A stretch of DNA of 64,000 nt from Xanthostigma xanthostigma (Eukaryota; Arthropoda; Insecta; Raphidioptera; Raphidiidae): positions 7,542,001 through 7,606,000 of the forward strand of contig OY754466.1 of the NCBI GenBank assembly GCA_963575645.1, read 5' to 3'. Made by a program: the position numbers and the translations under genes. Shown here piece after piece: positions 34,886 through 46,453 of this stretch. How positions within the stretch are numbered: the stretch's first letter is position 1; every line of letters starts with the position of its first letter. The notes under the pieces are model-generated. The model was not told the origin of the DNA, did not search any database, and saw only the letters and a list, made by a program, of their open reading frames with translations.

Positions 34886-35236
34886 ATCCTTTTTTTCTTG
34901 TGATATTGAGGATGTACCTAGTCATTTACAAATGAACATGGCCTCCAATCTAATGACACTCAAAAACTCTTTCTTCGAAATCAAAGATCTTGTTTTTTTG
35001 TCAGTTTGCCATCTAATTTTGACGAATTGAAAAGGTTTGGTCTGCAATTAATTACAATTTTTGGTAGTACTTACTTATGCGAACAAACCTTTTCGATTCT
35101 TAATTACAGAAAAAATAAATATGCTTCTCATCTCACAGATGAGCATTTGAGAGCTATTCTACGAATTGCAACTACAAACCTGGAAGCTACCATACAACAA
35201 ATAGCCACTCAAATACAACCTCAAACGTCACACTAA
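34886..35236 (+). pseudogene. hAT transposase C-terminal remnant
   Basis: Translation in three frames gives DIEDVPSHLQM, then FFEIKDLV, then SNFDELKRFGLQLITIFGST followed by YLCEQTFSILNYRKNKYASH and LTDEHLRAILRIA. This is the C-terminal part, including the dimerisation region, of the hAT transposases related to vertebrate SCAND3/ZBED5-type proteins. At least two frameshifts separate the blocks and the catalytic N-terminal two thirds is missing. The last frame ends in a stop at 35234-35236. Not functional. Confidence 0.8.
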
Positions 35237-35317
35237 TTTTTGTAAAAGAACAGTTCTATTTTGAACTTCTCAGTTAAATTTTTAATAAAATTCAAATAAA
35301 ATGTTTTCGAATTTTTA

Positions 35318-35580
35318 ACCGACTTCAAAAAAGGAGGAGGTTCTATGTTCGACTGTATATTTTTTTTTATGTATGTGCACTGATTTCTCCGTCAATTATG
35401 GACCGATTTTCAAAATTCTTTTTTTATTCGAAAGAGTGCACTTCCGAGGTGGTCCCATCGGAACCAAGTCAGGATCTAGTGGTGGAATCCGGAGAAATCG
35501 AGGGAAACTCTCAAATTTCAAAAGCACGCATACTTGGCCTACCCATTGCAATACTTTATCTAACACTAAAAAGAGAAAAA
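35318..35580 (+). repeat. Lepidoptera-type ACCGACTTC...GGAGGAGGTT repeat
   Basis: Starts ACCGACTTCAAAAAAGGAGG and continues with a T run and TTATGTATGTGC, the layout of a repeat very common in moth and butterfly genomes. A second, internally duplicated copy lies at 55270-55685. Confidence 0.75.
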
Positions 35581-35820
35581 TAAAATATTTTTAACAAAAA
35601 AATTGAACCGACTTCAAAATATGCACTAAAAAGTTGTTATTTTTGAGTCGGTGTCAGCCAAAATGAAATCTATTCCGAGAACTATAGAGACATGTAAGAT
35701 TTAAATTGCTACTTTCGAACTCCGATGTGACACCGACTCCAAAAATAACAATAATTATTATTTTTTACTTTTTAGTGCATGTTTTGAAGTCGGATCAATT
35801 TTTTTGTTAAAAATATTTTA
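35581..35820. mobile_element. Foldback MITE, 240 bp
   Basis: Arms of about 100 bp: AATATTTTTAACAAAAAAATTG then CCGACTTCAAAA and TGCACTAAAAAGT, mirrored at the right end. The same outer words occur in the foldback at 55741-56229. Confidence 0.85.
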
Positions 35821-35826
35821 TTAATA

Positions 35827-36755
35827 TAACAAATACATATAATTAGAGTAGAGACAGGAGTGGCAAACATAGGGGTTAAAGTATTAGAAATGGCACTAGG
35901 ATGGTGGGTTAAAATACTGGAGATGTCAAATAAGAGAATACCGAAATTATGCTTTAATAGACTGAAACAGCTAGACAAGAATAGTAATAACTTAAGTAAA
36001 TTCAACTGGGCGACTCAGGTAAAGGAACTAATTATAGACTTAGACTTCGGCAATTTATGGGAAGAGCAAAAAAGTGAGAAAATTAAAAAGGAAATAAATA
36101 ATATAATTATTAAATTTAGTAATAAATTAAAATTAGAAGATAAAGAAAGGGTGATTAATACATCACACAATCCACGATATCAAACAATAAAAATGCATCA
36201 GGGCACGGAGGAGTACTTGTTAAAAAAAATAAACATTGACAAAACAAGGGTAATACGCCAGCTGAGGGTAATGGGGGATTACTTTGTAAAGATAGTTACA
36301 CGGGGATATTGCTATAGTTGGAATCCAAACAAAGTATGTATGGTATGCAATTTAAATAAAACTGAAACTATTTTTCATGTCTTATGTGTGTGTCCGATAT
36401 ATGAATATAGCAGAAATAGATTTATAAAAAAATACATAAATTCAGGTAAGCTAGAAGAAAACAACTATCAATATCTTATGACTGACTTAGATGATAAAAA
36501 AATTAATGATATCTACTTTTACATAACTAACATGCTAAAAATAAGAAGTTTTATGTTATTTGAATAATAATATTAATGCTATTCGTCTGGCAAAGTCTAC
36601 GATTTAATAATATTTGGTTTTAGTTTTATAACAATTTTATTTCTAGTATCAGCGACATATATGTTAACAGGCATAAGTTATTAGCAACATTGTACAACTA
36701 CCCTGTAATAAATTAATTTTTCAAATACAGTATTAATAATAATAATAAAAAAAAT
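35827..36755 (+). pseudogene. 5'-truncated non-LTR retrotransposon, ORF2 C-terminus
   Basis: The frame is open from 35827 to the stop at 36565-36567 with no ATG needed. It reads like the C-terminal end of a LINE ORF2, after the reverse transcriptase. Near residue 165 it has the zinc-knuckle pattern C-x2-C-x9-H-x4-C (CMVCNL ... ETIFHVLCVC). The 3' tail continues to about 36755 and ends in an AAT-rich repeat. Truncation falls exactly at the MITE end. The clade was not determined. Confidence 0.8.
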
Positions 36756-36805
36756 AATATAACAAATACCTATTATTAAAATTATGTGGCCCTTGCTTGC
36801 CAAAA

Positions 36806-36823
36806 AAGTTGCCGACCGCTGGA
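36806..36823 (-). mobile_element. hAT-type end
   Basis: AAAGTTGCCGACCGCTG resembles the inverted form of the hAT end at 8842. No partner found. Confidence 0.4.
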
Positions 36824-36876
36824 CTAAATTCTCAGATCAGTCCTGACTTGGTCTCAAGTGTTTGTGCTTCGTGTAA

Positions 36877-37140
36877 AGGCTCCTCTACACTAGTGGCCAG
36901 CACCGCCACTTACAGGCACTCACGATTGTGTAGAGGGCATATTCGTCGGTGCGTGGACATAATCGCCTGTAATCGGCAGTAATCGGTTGATTGTCGGTAC
37001 ATCAAAGGAATGCGTGGCCAGCATTGTGCGCCCGTACACACAATCGGACCGGCACGATTGTGTGGAGGGCTAGGCAATCATCGCGGCGATGATGGGCACT
37101 TATTTGAGTGGCGGTGCTGGCCACGTGTGTAGAGGCACCA
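36877..37140. mobile_element. PIF/Harbinger-type MITE, 264 bp
   Basis: AGGCTCCTCTACAC and GTGTAGAGGCACCA are inverted ends; GTGGCCAGCACCGCCAC and GTGGCGGTGCTGGCCAC pair just inside. A TAA lies on each side, as in PIF/Harbinger insertions. CACGATTGTG words repeat inside. Confidence 0.85.
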
Positions 37141-37720
37141 TAAAAAGGGAGATCGCTTTACGATGAGACCTGTCTCGACACATGTGGCAAGGCAGATCCC
37201 ATCGTGTAGGGGGCGTTTCAAAAAACGTAACGATCATCTGTCCACTTTTAAAGTGTGCATAAACGATGCCACACTAAACGTAATACCCACTGCTATTTTA
37301 TGACGTCATTATATTTTACTGTTTCGAAGTTTTGCTAATAAATTATTAAAAACGTTGCGTAGAGAAAAAAACCATTTTTATTACAATATATAGCAATAAA
37401 TTGCCTATCAATTTTATATGTGCAACGAATTTTGATCGGTTTTCAATTAACCTGGCTTATCGTATAATGGCTTGGATTTGTAATAAAATTAATTAAAACA
37501 TCATCGATAAATCACGCTGTTTTTTTTTTCAAAAGGGTTGAAGAGGGACAGGAGTAGGTAATTGCAAATACAAACTAAATTAATGTTCCGTGTATCGCCA
37601 TTCAAATGTCCATAGTTGGCATTGTCGACCTGTCAAAAATTCTTTTATCGATGTTTCATAGCAAAGCTCGATATTGGCAAAATGCACGTATACACATTCG
37701 GCTCATAAAACTTTATTAAA
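37141..37720. other. Unclassified spacer
   Basis: No gene or nameable repeat. TGACGTCA occurs at about 37301-37308. Confidence 0.4.
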
Positions 37721-38128
37721 GCCCGCTGCACACGAGTCTAGAAACACTGCTTGGACTTCTGCCGGGCCGGTAGGCTGGGTACGAAGCTGGAAATGACGTC
37801 ACAGCGGACCCGTCTGCTAGCTCACAAGATAGATTTTAAGATTAGAACAGGGGCTATTTTCCTTGCTAGGTCCGCTGCTAGGTATGAGCAAGAATCAATC
37901 TTGTCACGTGGGCGACTTGAACAAACGCCCACAAACCAACATGGCGTCATTCTGCTCAGAGTCAGACAACAGACATTTATTGCTCTGTGTTTATATGTAC
38001 TCTGTCACTGTGCGCGCACCAGATTTATTTACGAAACTAGCTTGAAAAAACGTCTCGTGTAAAGCGAGCACATGAAAGCAATCAAGAAAACCAGCGCTAG
38101 AAAACTAGTAACGTAAGACCGCTGCACA

Positions 38129-38883
38129 GAATGAACGACTCCTTACTCGGAGCATTCGCACATTTACAGAGCGCACACAGCACAGGCCACAGAGGCACTA
38201 GTGAATTTTGCACGTGCGGAGTTATCTTTGCTGAGTCATTTAATGTTGAATGACATACTGTAAGCGTAATAGTACTAAAATCTTTGATTAACGTCTGATT
38301 AGAACTCTTCAATAAATAAAATTATCGACCAATTTTTCAGACAATATATTAACAAAAAATATAATTAATACATTAACGTTTCGATCCGGATTTGGATCTT
38401 CTTCAGAACGGATCTAAAAAATATAAAAAATAATTAATAATTAATTTCTAATTCGCTTTATGTAAAGTTCTTTCAAAATAATTAATTAGTATCAAAATAT
38501 TGAAAAAATAATAACGTAATAGTACTAAGCTTACAGTGACTTAAACCATTCACATTGACGTCGTTGACAAAGATATAATATTGTAACAATAAACATTATT
38601 ATTGCTAAGCTTTTATTATACTTTATAGTTTATCCGAAATGCGAATAATATAAGATCAGAATCATATTAAAATGAGTTCAGAGCTCATTGTGTATTGTGC
38701 TGTGCAATGCTACGTGACTCCTGAGCATGCATGATGACAGTTCACACCTCTGCAGTCTGCACTCTTGTGTAGTGCGTACTGTCTAGTGTCGCTCCTTTGA
38801 ACGACTCGCTCTGAGCGACTCTTTTTAGTGAGCGGAGCGCACGGAGCCAGCTCCCAATAAAGAGTCATGTGGACACATCACTA
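38129..38883 (+). mobile_element. hAT-type element Z, copy 2, left end lost
   Basis: Collinear with 13558-14122 except for the missing left end and an insert at 38278-38514. It ends GACACATCACTA. Confidence 0.8.
38278..38514 (-). mobile_element. Penelope-like fragment with 13-bp target duplication
   Basis: CGTAATAGTACTA flanks the insert on both sides (38265-38277 and 38515-38527); the other Z copies lack it. The minus strand contains CTGAAGAAGATCC, a short loop, and GGATCGAAAC, the layout of a hammerhead core (CUGANGA, stem II, GAAA), which is known in Penelope-like elements. Confidence 0.65.
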
Positions 38884-38914
38884 CTTCTGTTTCTAGCCTC
38901 ATGTGCAGCGGTCT

Positions 38915-39388
38915 TGTTCACTAATCGAACTGTCAAAAACGTTAAAAATATACTGAATAATTTTCTAAAAATATTATATCAGTTTAATTTTGAAAATGTT
39001 TTTGTATTACAATTTAGATTTACATGTTGATAAACAGCTGGTTATTTGTTCAAAAATATTTCTATAGTGCTGTCAAAAGAGAATGCAACTAACAAGCTTT
39101 ATCCTAAACTTTCCTTTCTTTATAGGTATTTCTCTCGCGTCTGTCAAACATAAGGGCCTACTGTTTTAAATGCCTCTTGCCTTTCTTTCCTTTTAAGGGC
39201 ATTAAGTCAAGATTGTTGTATCTTCTAGGAAATAGAGGTCACTAAATTCCGATAGGTATAAAGAATGATTAAGTGAATAAAAAATAATCGGCCAAGTGTA
39301 CGCTATACTTGCACGTCAGCACGCCACTTGAGTGGTCTATAGCCAAATTTTGGGTTCTGCAGTCATAAAGAAATAAACAATTATCGTC
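38915..39388. other. Unclassified spacer
   Basis: Nothing I can support. Confidence 0.4.
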
Positions 39389-39510
39389 ACTACAAAAGCA
39401 TGGCTACGACGCACGCATCTTGGTGTCCAACAAAACGGGGAGAGCTTCGAACAATTTCTGTGAATACTTGACAATGACATAACATATTTCTATAGTGACA
39501 TAACATAACT
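39389..39510 (+). repeat. Internal fragment of mariner foldback V
   Basis: Matches the loop region of element V at about 39865-39975 (TACGACGCACGCATCTT, GAATACTTGACAATGACA). The ends are missing. Confidence 0.65.
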
Positions 39511-39644
39511 CCAGGACGGATCTAAATTTTGGCTGGCCTAAATTTTGCCGAACATCCGACTAGGTTAACAGATTATAATTTTGTTATATAAATTTTTCTC
39601 ACTTAATTTAGTCTAAATTAAAACCATTTATTCGTAAAATTATA

Positions 39645-40129
39645 CAGAGCGATTTTTAAGTTGATTCTTCTCTTTTAACAGCGTGTAGAAATCAAATAGA
39701 CGAACAAATATTTTAAGTAACTTTTTCATCAAAACTCAAAAATTAGAGAGAAACAGCCGTTCAAAGTTTAATTAATTAACTCAAAAGGCCGGTTAACATA
39801 CGCGAAGAAATGATAGCACGAATCGGAAATGCATCCACAATAATTCGCGGAATACCCTTATCGCCATGGCTACGACGCACGCATCTTTGCGTCCAACAAA
39901 ACGGGGACAGCTTCGAACAATAACTGTGAATACTTGACAATGACATAACATATTTCCATAGTGACATAACATAACGCCAGAACCGACCTCAAAAATTGCT
40001 AAAATTCAATAAAACTTTGAAAGCCCGTTTCTCTTTCATTTTTGAGAAAAAAGTTGCTTAAAATATTTGCTCGTCTGTTTGATTTCTACACGCTGTTAAA
40101 AAAAAAGAATCAACTTAAAAATCATTCTG
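39645..40129. mobile_element. Tc1/mariner-type foldback V, copy a
   Basis: CAGAGCGATTTTTAAGTTGA and TCAACTTAAAAATCATTCTG are inverted ends, each next to TA. Arms of about 165 bp include ACAGCGTGTAGAAATCAAAT. The 80 bp to the left match, inverted, the right flank of copy d at 54517-54610. Confidence 0.85.
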
Positions 40130-40674
40130 TATATAGCAAACTATTCGCATCGGTGATTGATTATAAAAGGGAGCGATTATTTTTTAACGCCCGCGGTTAA
40201 AAACGAATTTACAGAAGTGTACCCGTTTGGTTTTGTTTCTCGGTTCGTTTATTAGCCTCGAGAGCTTTATCCGATCGCAAATCTCCGTAAATCTCAAAAC
40301 ATATTTTGTGACAAAGTATAAACCGCATTAGTATTCCCTTTTGGGAAATTGTTTGGAACAGTTTTCCCCACAAGTAAACTTTGTCGACAATGAAGGGACT
40401 CTGTCATCGTACGACATAAGCCGTCATAGCGTATACACCTGTAGCGTCTGAACACTGTCCCCTTTGCGTCTCGTCGTCCCTTAGCCCTTATCCGATCGTT
40501 GTGTTCCTCCCACCGCCGCCGCCGCCGCGATACCGTCGGAGAGAAGGGATGGGTATAGTGGGGACTAGACAGCCGTCAGAGAAATCCTATCAGAATTGAG
40601 TCGGTTTTACACGTAAGACACCGAAGTCGAGGTGAATATCCTCTATATTGCTAGCAAAGATCAGGACAAAAGAC
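40130..40674. other. Unclassified, with a CCG run
   Basis: GC-richer than average, with a (CCG)n-like tract at about 40511-40530. No open frame or promoter recognised. An outer inverted pair (CTATATTGCTAGC at 40644, GCTAGCAATATAG at 41347) brackets the next element. Confidence 0.4.
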
Positions 40675-41101
40675 TTAAGAGTATTCGTCCCTGCAAATAC
40701 CCCCTGCACCCTTCATCCCAAATCTTTTCTCCTCGCCTAAAAACGATTCGCGCTCTCCCGATGCTATTTTTAAAGCTAGCGGGTTCTGGTAAACGCCAAA
40801 TGAAAGACAAAGAATCAGACTACAGATCCTTCAGGCGAATTTTTTGAAAAACAGTTTCGCCTACGTGTGAAATATTACGTAACTTATTATTTTTTTCAAA
40901 AGGTTGTAAGTTTTTTCACGATTTTTTTTCAAAAAATTCGCCTGAAGGATCTGTAGTCTGATTCTTTGTCTTTCATTTGGCGTTTACCAGAAAGCTCTAG
41001 CTTTAAAAATAGCGTCGGGAGAGCGCGAACCGTTTTTAGGCGAGGGGAAAAGATTTGAGATGAAGGGTGCAGGGGGTATTTGCAGGGACGAATACTCTTA
41101 A
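40675..41101. mobile_element. TTAA-flanked foldback MITE, copy 1
   Basis: TTAA at 40675-40678 and 41098-41101 flank a 419-bp element whose arms, starting GAGTATTCGTCCCTGC, pair for about 195 bp. TTAA is the piggyBac target. The copy at 61632-62060 is nearly identical. Confidence 0.88.
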
Positions 41102-41486
41102 ACACAGACATTTATACGTCTGTCTCACTTATTATACTCTGAGTCTCATGCGCATGTCCGTGAATGGATGAGTGTCGGTTGCAGCGGCAGTTTGCACATG
41201 GAACTAAGCTGTGAAAGGGAGGTGGCTTACTCTATTTCACTTAGTAATTGCCCCACTACAGACGCGACACTTGCGCACAACGGATCAAGAAAGAGATAGA
41301 AAACAGTCATTTGCTGTCTCACTTCATGAGCTACGCTTCCATTTACGCTAGCAATATAGAAGTTATTAAATATATGGTTAGAGGCTATTAACTTTAGTTG
41401 TCGAGCGTCTAGCTTCCTTATATTTGGTGTTATGAAACAAATCAGTTTTAAAATAATCTTAGTTTCGTTATGCCTGCTCGCTCATT
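41102..41486. other. Unclassified spacer
   Basis: No feature supported. Confidence 0.4.
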
Positions 41487-41756
41487 TTTTACCCGACTAC
41501 GGCGAAGCCAAAAGGAAGGGCTATGTGTTTATAGCAGTCTATGTATGTTTGTATTTACGGATGTTCTACCGTAGCGCCTAAACTATTCATCCGATTTTGA
41601 AAAATAAGGTGTCAATCGATTCGTTATTATAGTCCGGGTAACATAGGCTACATTTATTTTTGAATTTTGGTCCCAGAGGGCAGCCAATTGAAGACAAACA
41701 AAAAATAAGTTTAAAAAAATAATTTAAATAAAAAAATAAGTTCAAAAACTCAAACC
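41487..41756 (+). repeat. Dispersed repeat starting CCCGACTACGGCGAAGCC
   Basis: CCCGACTACGGCGAAGCCAA, AAGGGCTATG and TATTCATCCGATTTTGAAAA in this order are typical of a repeat frequent in Lepidoptera; I cannot give its class. Confidence 0.5.
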
Positions 41757-41995
41757 CTACTAATAAAAAGTATGAAACAAGAAAATATTCTCATCTGAGG
41801 ATAGCCGTGGCCGTATGCCATCTCATATATATGAGGCCCCTCTAGATGTATAGCGTGATACACTTTGCTCTAGAGCTTATGATCGCTTACTACTGTTAAA
41901 ATGTAATGTTTTGTTAGGGTAGGTGGCATATGACCACGGCTATCCTCAGATGAGAATATGTTCTTGTTTCATTCTTTTCAGTAGTCGGGTCTTAG
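41757..41995. mobile_element. Foldback MITE, about 240 bp
   Basis: Arms of about 85 bp: CTCATCTGAGGATAGCCGTG and CACGGCTATCCTCAGATGAG face each other, with GTATGCCAT/GGCATATGA inside and AAGTTCAAAAACT/AGTTTTTGAACTT outside. Confidence 0.85.
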
Positions 41996-42543
41996 TTTTT
42001 GAACTTATTTTTTTCTGCCAGTCCCAGAAACCTTGCGCTAAGTAGCCCATAAGCTTAAACAAATAAAAAGTTGACATAACCCTGCGGTCGCAACAAGACA
42101 AAATAAAGACCGTTACACACATCAAATCGTGTCTAATCTGTCATCCGGGTTGTATGCACCGCGTGTTAAAGTGTTAAAACGCTTGTTTAACACAAAGCGG
42201 GTGTGAGAGAGATCTAAATGCGCGATAACGACCCAAATCACGTAGAGACTCGGTTGTTATAAGGCTTTTGCAGAGTGTGTACCGTGCTATATACACGTTG
42301 GCGTTCTCGCGGGTTGTATTTTGGAGCTTTGGTCGCAGCTGCATCGATCCCCATAGCAACGACCGACTTGTGTGAGCGTCCGCCGCCCCACCGCGCCCCG
42401 CGATCGTCCTACTTCTGACGTATTCTATTATACGGGATGTCTATTCGGCGTTCCGCGGATGAATGAACAAACGAAAAGTGACGAAGTTCCGCTACGGTCT
42501 GCTCTTGGCCCCACAATGTTTTCAGAAATAGAGTCCGACTCAT
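41996..42543. other. Unclassified, GC-richer block
   Basis: Contains a GC-rich patch at about 42375-42415. No gene or nameable repeat. Confidence 0.4.
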
Positions 42544-43074
42544 TACACGCTTTATATTAGCTTCACTTGTAAGTTTGTATGTATGTTTGTTTGTAATAAT
42601 CGTTTGGACTACAGCAAGTGGTTTATTACTGTAGTATAATATGCCAGCACTGTAACTACAGTGGTTAGCCGTGCGGTCTAAGGCACGGGTCTTCGCTGAC
42701 GTCAACTCTCGGAATCACGGGTCGTGGGTTCTACTCCCGTCCACGCTGAAAAAAAAATCGTTTATTTTTCGGCAAATTTTTGACAATAAATCGAACTAAA
42801 AAGTGGCAAATAAATATAGTTTAAAAAAACTGAAAAACACGCTTTATATCGAACTAAAAAGTAAAAAATATTTTTTAAAATAAGCTTAAAACAATAATGA
42901 ATAAAAAATACTAGTATTATTGTGAAAAAAGTGTGGGGCGCTCGATGTACGAAAATGTTGAACAAAGCGCCCCACGCTTTTTTCACAATAATACTAGTAC
43001 TTTTTATTCATTATTGTTTTAAGCTTATATTTAAAAAAGAATATTTTTTACTTTATATATATATATAAAGCGTA
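42544..43074 (+). mobile_element. Composite S: tRNA-Leu-like SINE fused to a foldback, copy 1
   Basis: Starts TACACGCTTTATATTA and ends ATATAAAGCGTAC. The tRNA-Leu-like part (42660-42747) has GCGGTCTAAGGCACGGGT and a B box GGGTTCTACTCC. A foldback of about 240 bp follows, with loop GGGGCGCTCGATGTACGAAA. Copies at 49508-50109 and 63290-63833 keep the same joint structure. Confidence 0.8.
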
Positions 43075-43544
43075 CACACCACAGAACAGTAATGTTCTGT
43101 GGTACACACTATGTATTTCCCCTTACATACACACATTTGCCCCCCCTCCTCCTTCCCCATGCGGCCATACCAGCGTGGCAGCCCCCACATTTGTACCGAC
43201 TATTGCGTTTTTCCCTTACCCGCTGTCCTATTCTTGAAACGTAACGACGCGAAATGAAACAGACAAAGACAGACGCACTGTCATGCCGTCTTTGTTATAA
43301 CCTCGTTGCCAGTCAACTTCTAAATAAGAGAAACTGTTCGTGTGTATTAAATAGTTAGTACACTTTAAATTCCGCTTTCGTATAATTTCCGACACTTATG
43401 TAAAGATTCATGACACGTTTTTGATCGCGTATTTTTAAAGACTCCAAAAGAAATTTATTGGAGATTAATGTTCTGTGCTGAAGCCATGGACTTCGGAATA
43501 CAGGGACGGGGCATAACTCTTGGGGGAAGAGGCGCCCGTATATA
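43075..43544. other. Unclassified spacer
   Basis: Contains a C-rich stretch near 43140-43160. Nothing else supported. Confidence 0.4.
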
Positions 43545-43618
43545 AAGACCGTTGCACACGAGACTGGTTTTGTAGCTCTGGTTACGCTGCTAAGTTCCAA
43601 GCGTGCTGTGTTGAATAT
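43545..43618 (+). repeat. End fragment of TIR element P
   Basis: AAGACCGTTGCACACGAGAC matches the P left end; cut off after about 70 bp by element V. Confidence 0.6.
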
Positions 43619-43623
43619 TTATA

Positions 43624-44081
43624 CAGGATGAGTTTTAAGTTGATGCTTTTTTTTACAGCGTGTAAAAATCAAATAGACGAGCAAATATTTCAAATAGTTT
43701 TTTTATCAAAACTCGAAAATAAGAGAGAAACAGCCTTTCGAAGTTTAAATAAATTTTATTAAATATTCTTTAATTTTGAGGTCGGTCCTTGGAAATATGT
43801 TATTATTATCAAGTATTCACAAAAATAATTGAGGCACACACAATTCTCTCAAAAACAGAACAATACACATACTTGATAATAACAACTTATTTCCATAGTG
43901 ACATAATATAACCCCAGGACCGACCTCAAAATTAAAGAAAATTTAATAAAATTTATTTAAACTTCGAAAGGCTGTTTCTCTCTTATTTTTGAGTTTTGAT
44001 AAAAAAACTATTTGAAATATTTGCTCGTCTATTTGATTTTTACACGCTGTAAAAAAAAGCATCAACTTAAAACTCATCCTG
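43624..44081. mobile_element. Tc1/mariner-type foldback V, copy b
   Basis: CAGGATGAGTTTTAAGTTGA and TCAACTTAAAACTCATCCTG are perfect inverted ends next to TA dinucleotides. Arms of about 165 bp, loop about 130 bp. The best preserved copy here. Confidence 0.92.
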
Positions 44082-44091
44082 TATAAATTGA

Positions 44092-44739
44092 CTAGCGGTC
44101 CCGCCCGGTTTCACCCGGGTGCAAAAGAACGAATGGGGAAGGGAGGGAAATGAGTACGTACATTCATCTTAGTTTACCGAGATGAATGTTGTGTCCAAAT
44201 TTCATGATGATCGGAGTTACCGTTCAAAAGTTTTTGTCGATAAAAAGCAGTATTTATACTTTTTTTTAAGTAATAAATTTCTTTTAAATCAATAATTATA
44301 GTTGTTAATAAAATATAATAAATATTTAATTTAAAACACTGTAGGAAAATTATTTTTATATAGATACCTATAGTTATAACAGTTTTCAAATAATAATAAT
44401 AATAATAATTTCTTTATTTAATAAGTAACACAACTTACCAAAGAGGCGAAGTTCAGCTTTAAAAACTGCTTTTCAACTTAACCTTTTGATTAAAAATACA
44501 AAAAATCAACGTAATGAGCTATTAATTAGATTTATTTAATTTTAATTAGTCGTAAATAAAATTAAAATAAATTTAAATGTAAGCCTTAGAAGAAAGTAAT
44601 ATAGAAAATAAAACAAAATTAAAAATATATTAGCCCAACGACCCTGATATTAACAGACGCATTTTCTACCGAATGAGCTTGTGAATGTGCAACGCTAATA
44701 TTAGTATATCCAGTTAGGGCATTTCACCTGGATAGAAGC
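44092..44739 (-). mobile_element. Helitron family B, copy 3, 5'-truncated
   Basis: The minus-strand 3' end CCGCTAG|T at 44092 and hairpin CACCCGGGTGAAACCGGG match copy 1. The remains of the tRNA-like module lie at about 44635-44690. The 5' end is replaced by hAT sequence at 44740. Confidence 0.8.
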
Positions 44740-45003
44740 CCGCGGGCCGCATCCGGCCCTCAAGCCATCTCAATACGGCCCGCGACCAGAATCTATCCAG
44801 TGAGGATTTTAAACACCTGACATCAATGAGCTTATCAAAAACAAGGGACCTCAGGTGTCTGGATCCTCAAGCTCAAGATAATTTACCTTTTTTATTACCT
44901 TATATGAAAATTGATTTAAACTAAATAAGTAGATTTTAATTTAATGTGTTTTTTAGTTTTTAATTGAGAATCTGACCCGCTAACACACTCTAAGTCTTAT
45001 AAA
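44740..45003 (-). mobile_element. hAT fragment, relative of 46454-47952
   Basis: Inverted and shorter copy of that element: CGGGCCGCATCCGGCCC at one side and GACCCGCTAACACACTC at the other. It lacks the Helitron and pogo insertions present in the other copy. Confidence 0.7.
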
Positions 45004-45356
45004 AATGACCTCTGTTCTAGATGACAGGGAATCTGAGTACATTAGACTGCTCCTGATGTATGGAAACTGTAATTATATGATCACAATCTAATGTCATTGT
45101 CAAATCAAATATATAAACCACGGGATAGCTCAGTGGAGGGAAGTCATATATGGTGTTTCATCGAGTAAACAATCGACATTAATTGACAGTTATTAACTGC
45201 TGAGATAAATAAATAAATGAACTGTGTAAACAATCGTCTGTATATAGTTAATAAATAAGTGTGCTAATTAAATTTCGGTTTGTTCCTGTGTTGTAAATAT
45301 TTTGTGTATACATAAATAGTGACATAATATATTAGAAATCGTGTCCATCGATACAA
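45004..45356. other. Unclassified, with the 28-bp box A-like word
   Basis: 45110-45137 repeats the word at 23939-23966. No gene recognised. Confidence 0.4.
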
Positions 45357-45369
45357 TTATTAATAATAA

Positions 45370-45844
45370 TCGCAGGATTGTGGACAAAAAGTTCTTTATT
45401 CAATGTACGACGTTTCGTCTATAAATTTAGACTTTTTCAAGTACAATTAATGTGAAAATTTAAAACAATAATAATTATGAAAATAAACATTAATTACTAA
45501 CCATAGCAATTAACAAAAGTTAAGGTACATAAGACAAAAACATGGCAACAAGTTTATGTATACATTTTAAACAATAAAAATAAATAAAAATACGAAAGTT
45601 AGTTCAATTTCATTACATAGTTATACTGGCTACTTAAATTTTGAGTATCTGTTCTGTAATTAATAGAATTGTTTTTTCTATTAAAACACATTTCACTGAT
45701 ATTGCGTTTCTTCCAATTTGACTCTTTATCTAATATTTGAACTTCATCAAATACAAATTTATGTCCAGTGTCGAAATGATGAGATGACAACGCAGTCTTA
45801 TTATCACTTGAATAAAGAACTTTTTGTCCACAATCCTGCGATTC
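45370..45844 (-). mobile_element. Penelope-like element fragment with inverted ends
   Basis: Flanked by the 13-bp duplication TTATTAATAATAA (45357-45369 and 45845-45857). The ends CGCAGGATTGTGGAC and GTCCACAATCCTGCG are inverted over about 40 bp. The minus strand carries the tail of the coding region and, near 45410, GACGAAACGTC with a preceding stem. Confidence 0.82.
45599..45810 (-). pseudogene. C-terminal part of a Penelope-type protein
   Basis: About 65-70 codons, entered without an ATG, reading ALSSHHFDTGHKFVFDEV then QILDKESNWKKRNISEM. The His-rich start, G-H-x-F-x-F, and R-x3-E spacing fit the end of the GIY-YIG endonuclease domain that follows the reverse transcriptase in Penelope-like elements. 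The reverse transcriptase and most of the endonuclease are gone. Confidence 0.75.
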
Positions 45845-45857
45845 TTATTAATAATAA

Positions 45858-46453
45858 ATAGTGACTTTTTATTCTTATATTTTACTAGTTAGAATTTGTT
45901 GTTTCATTTCTGTTACGCTATAAAGAAGTACTTTTGTTTGTATATTTAACTGTTTTGTTAACGTTTTTCTATTGTAAATAAATATTTTACACCACGAACA
46001 AGAACAGTTTTGTTACAGCATTTTATTTCTCATTTTTTTAACAATCTTTCTTGCAACCCAACATTAGACTACAAATCAGATAAATTTAACCTTTTCTTAA
46101 TTGACGTATTCTTTGAACAGTTTGTTTGTCACGTGTTATTTTGCATTTCTTTTGTAGCTGTTCGCTGTAGATATCAACGTCTCGCACTCTATTGTTAGTT
46201 GATAATTTCGCCGCATATGTTTCTGTGTGCACCGGACTGCACTGTCGCTTCAAATAATGCCCAGCCAACTTTAACTACTTTGAACAAATTATAAACTTAC
46301 AGTTGGCACAACTTAACGAGCGTGATTTATTTTTGTTCATCCCTTTCCATTTCCCCTTTAAGCAGAAACCCTAATAATTATGTTGGTGTGATAAGAATTT
46401 GGTCTCCAAAATTCGGTTCTAGATAACTTTACACTGAAATCGTTCCTCTACAG
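45858..46453. other. Unclassified spacer
   Basis: Two short opposing open frames at 46010-46268 have no recognisable content. Confidence 0.4.

Larger units (their letters stand above)
37721..38914 (+). mobile_element. TIR element P, copies 2 and 3, with nested insertions
   Basis: GCCCGCTGCACACGAG at 37721 starts a P copy that is collinear with 60070-60302. A second P start, GACCGCTGCACA, lies at 38117 and the shared right end CATGTGCAGCGGTC at 38901-38914. The space between is filled by hAT Z copy 2. Confidence 0.7.

Noticed and set aside
35854..35875. hAT left end CAGGAGTGGCAAAC
   Set aside because: The words lie within the open frame of the LINE fragment and are better explained as coding sequence.
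42660..42747. Functional tRNA-Leu gene
   Set aside because: No proper anticodon arm or acceptor pairing, and three copies share the same SINE context.
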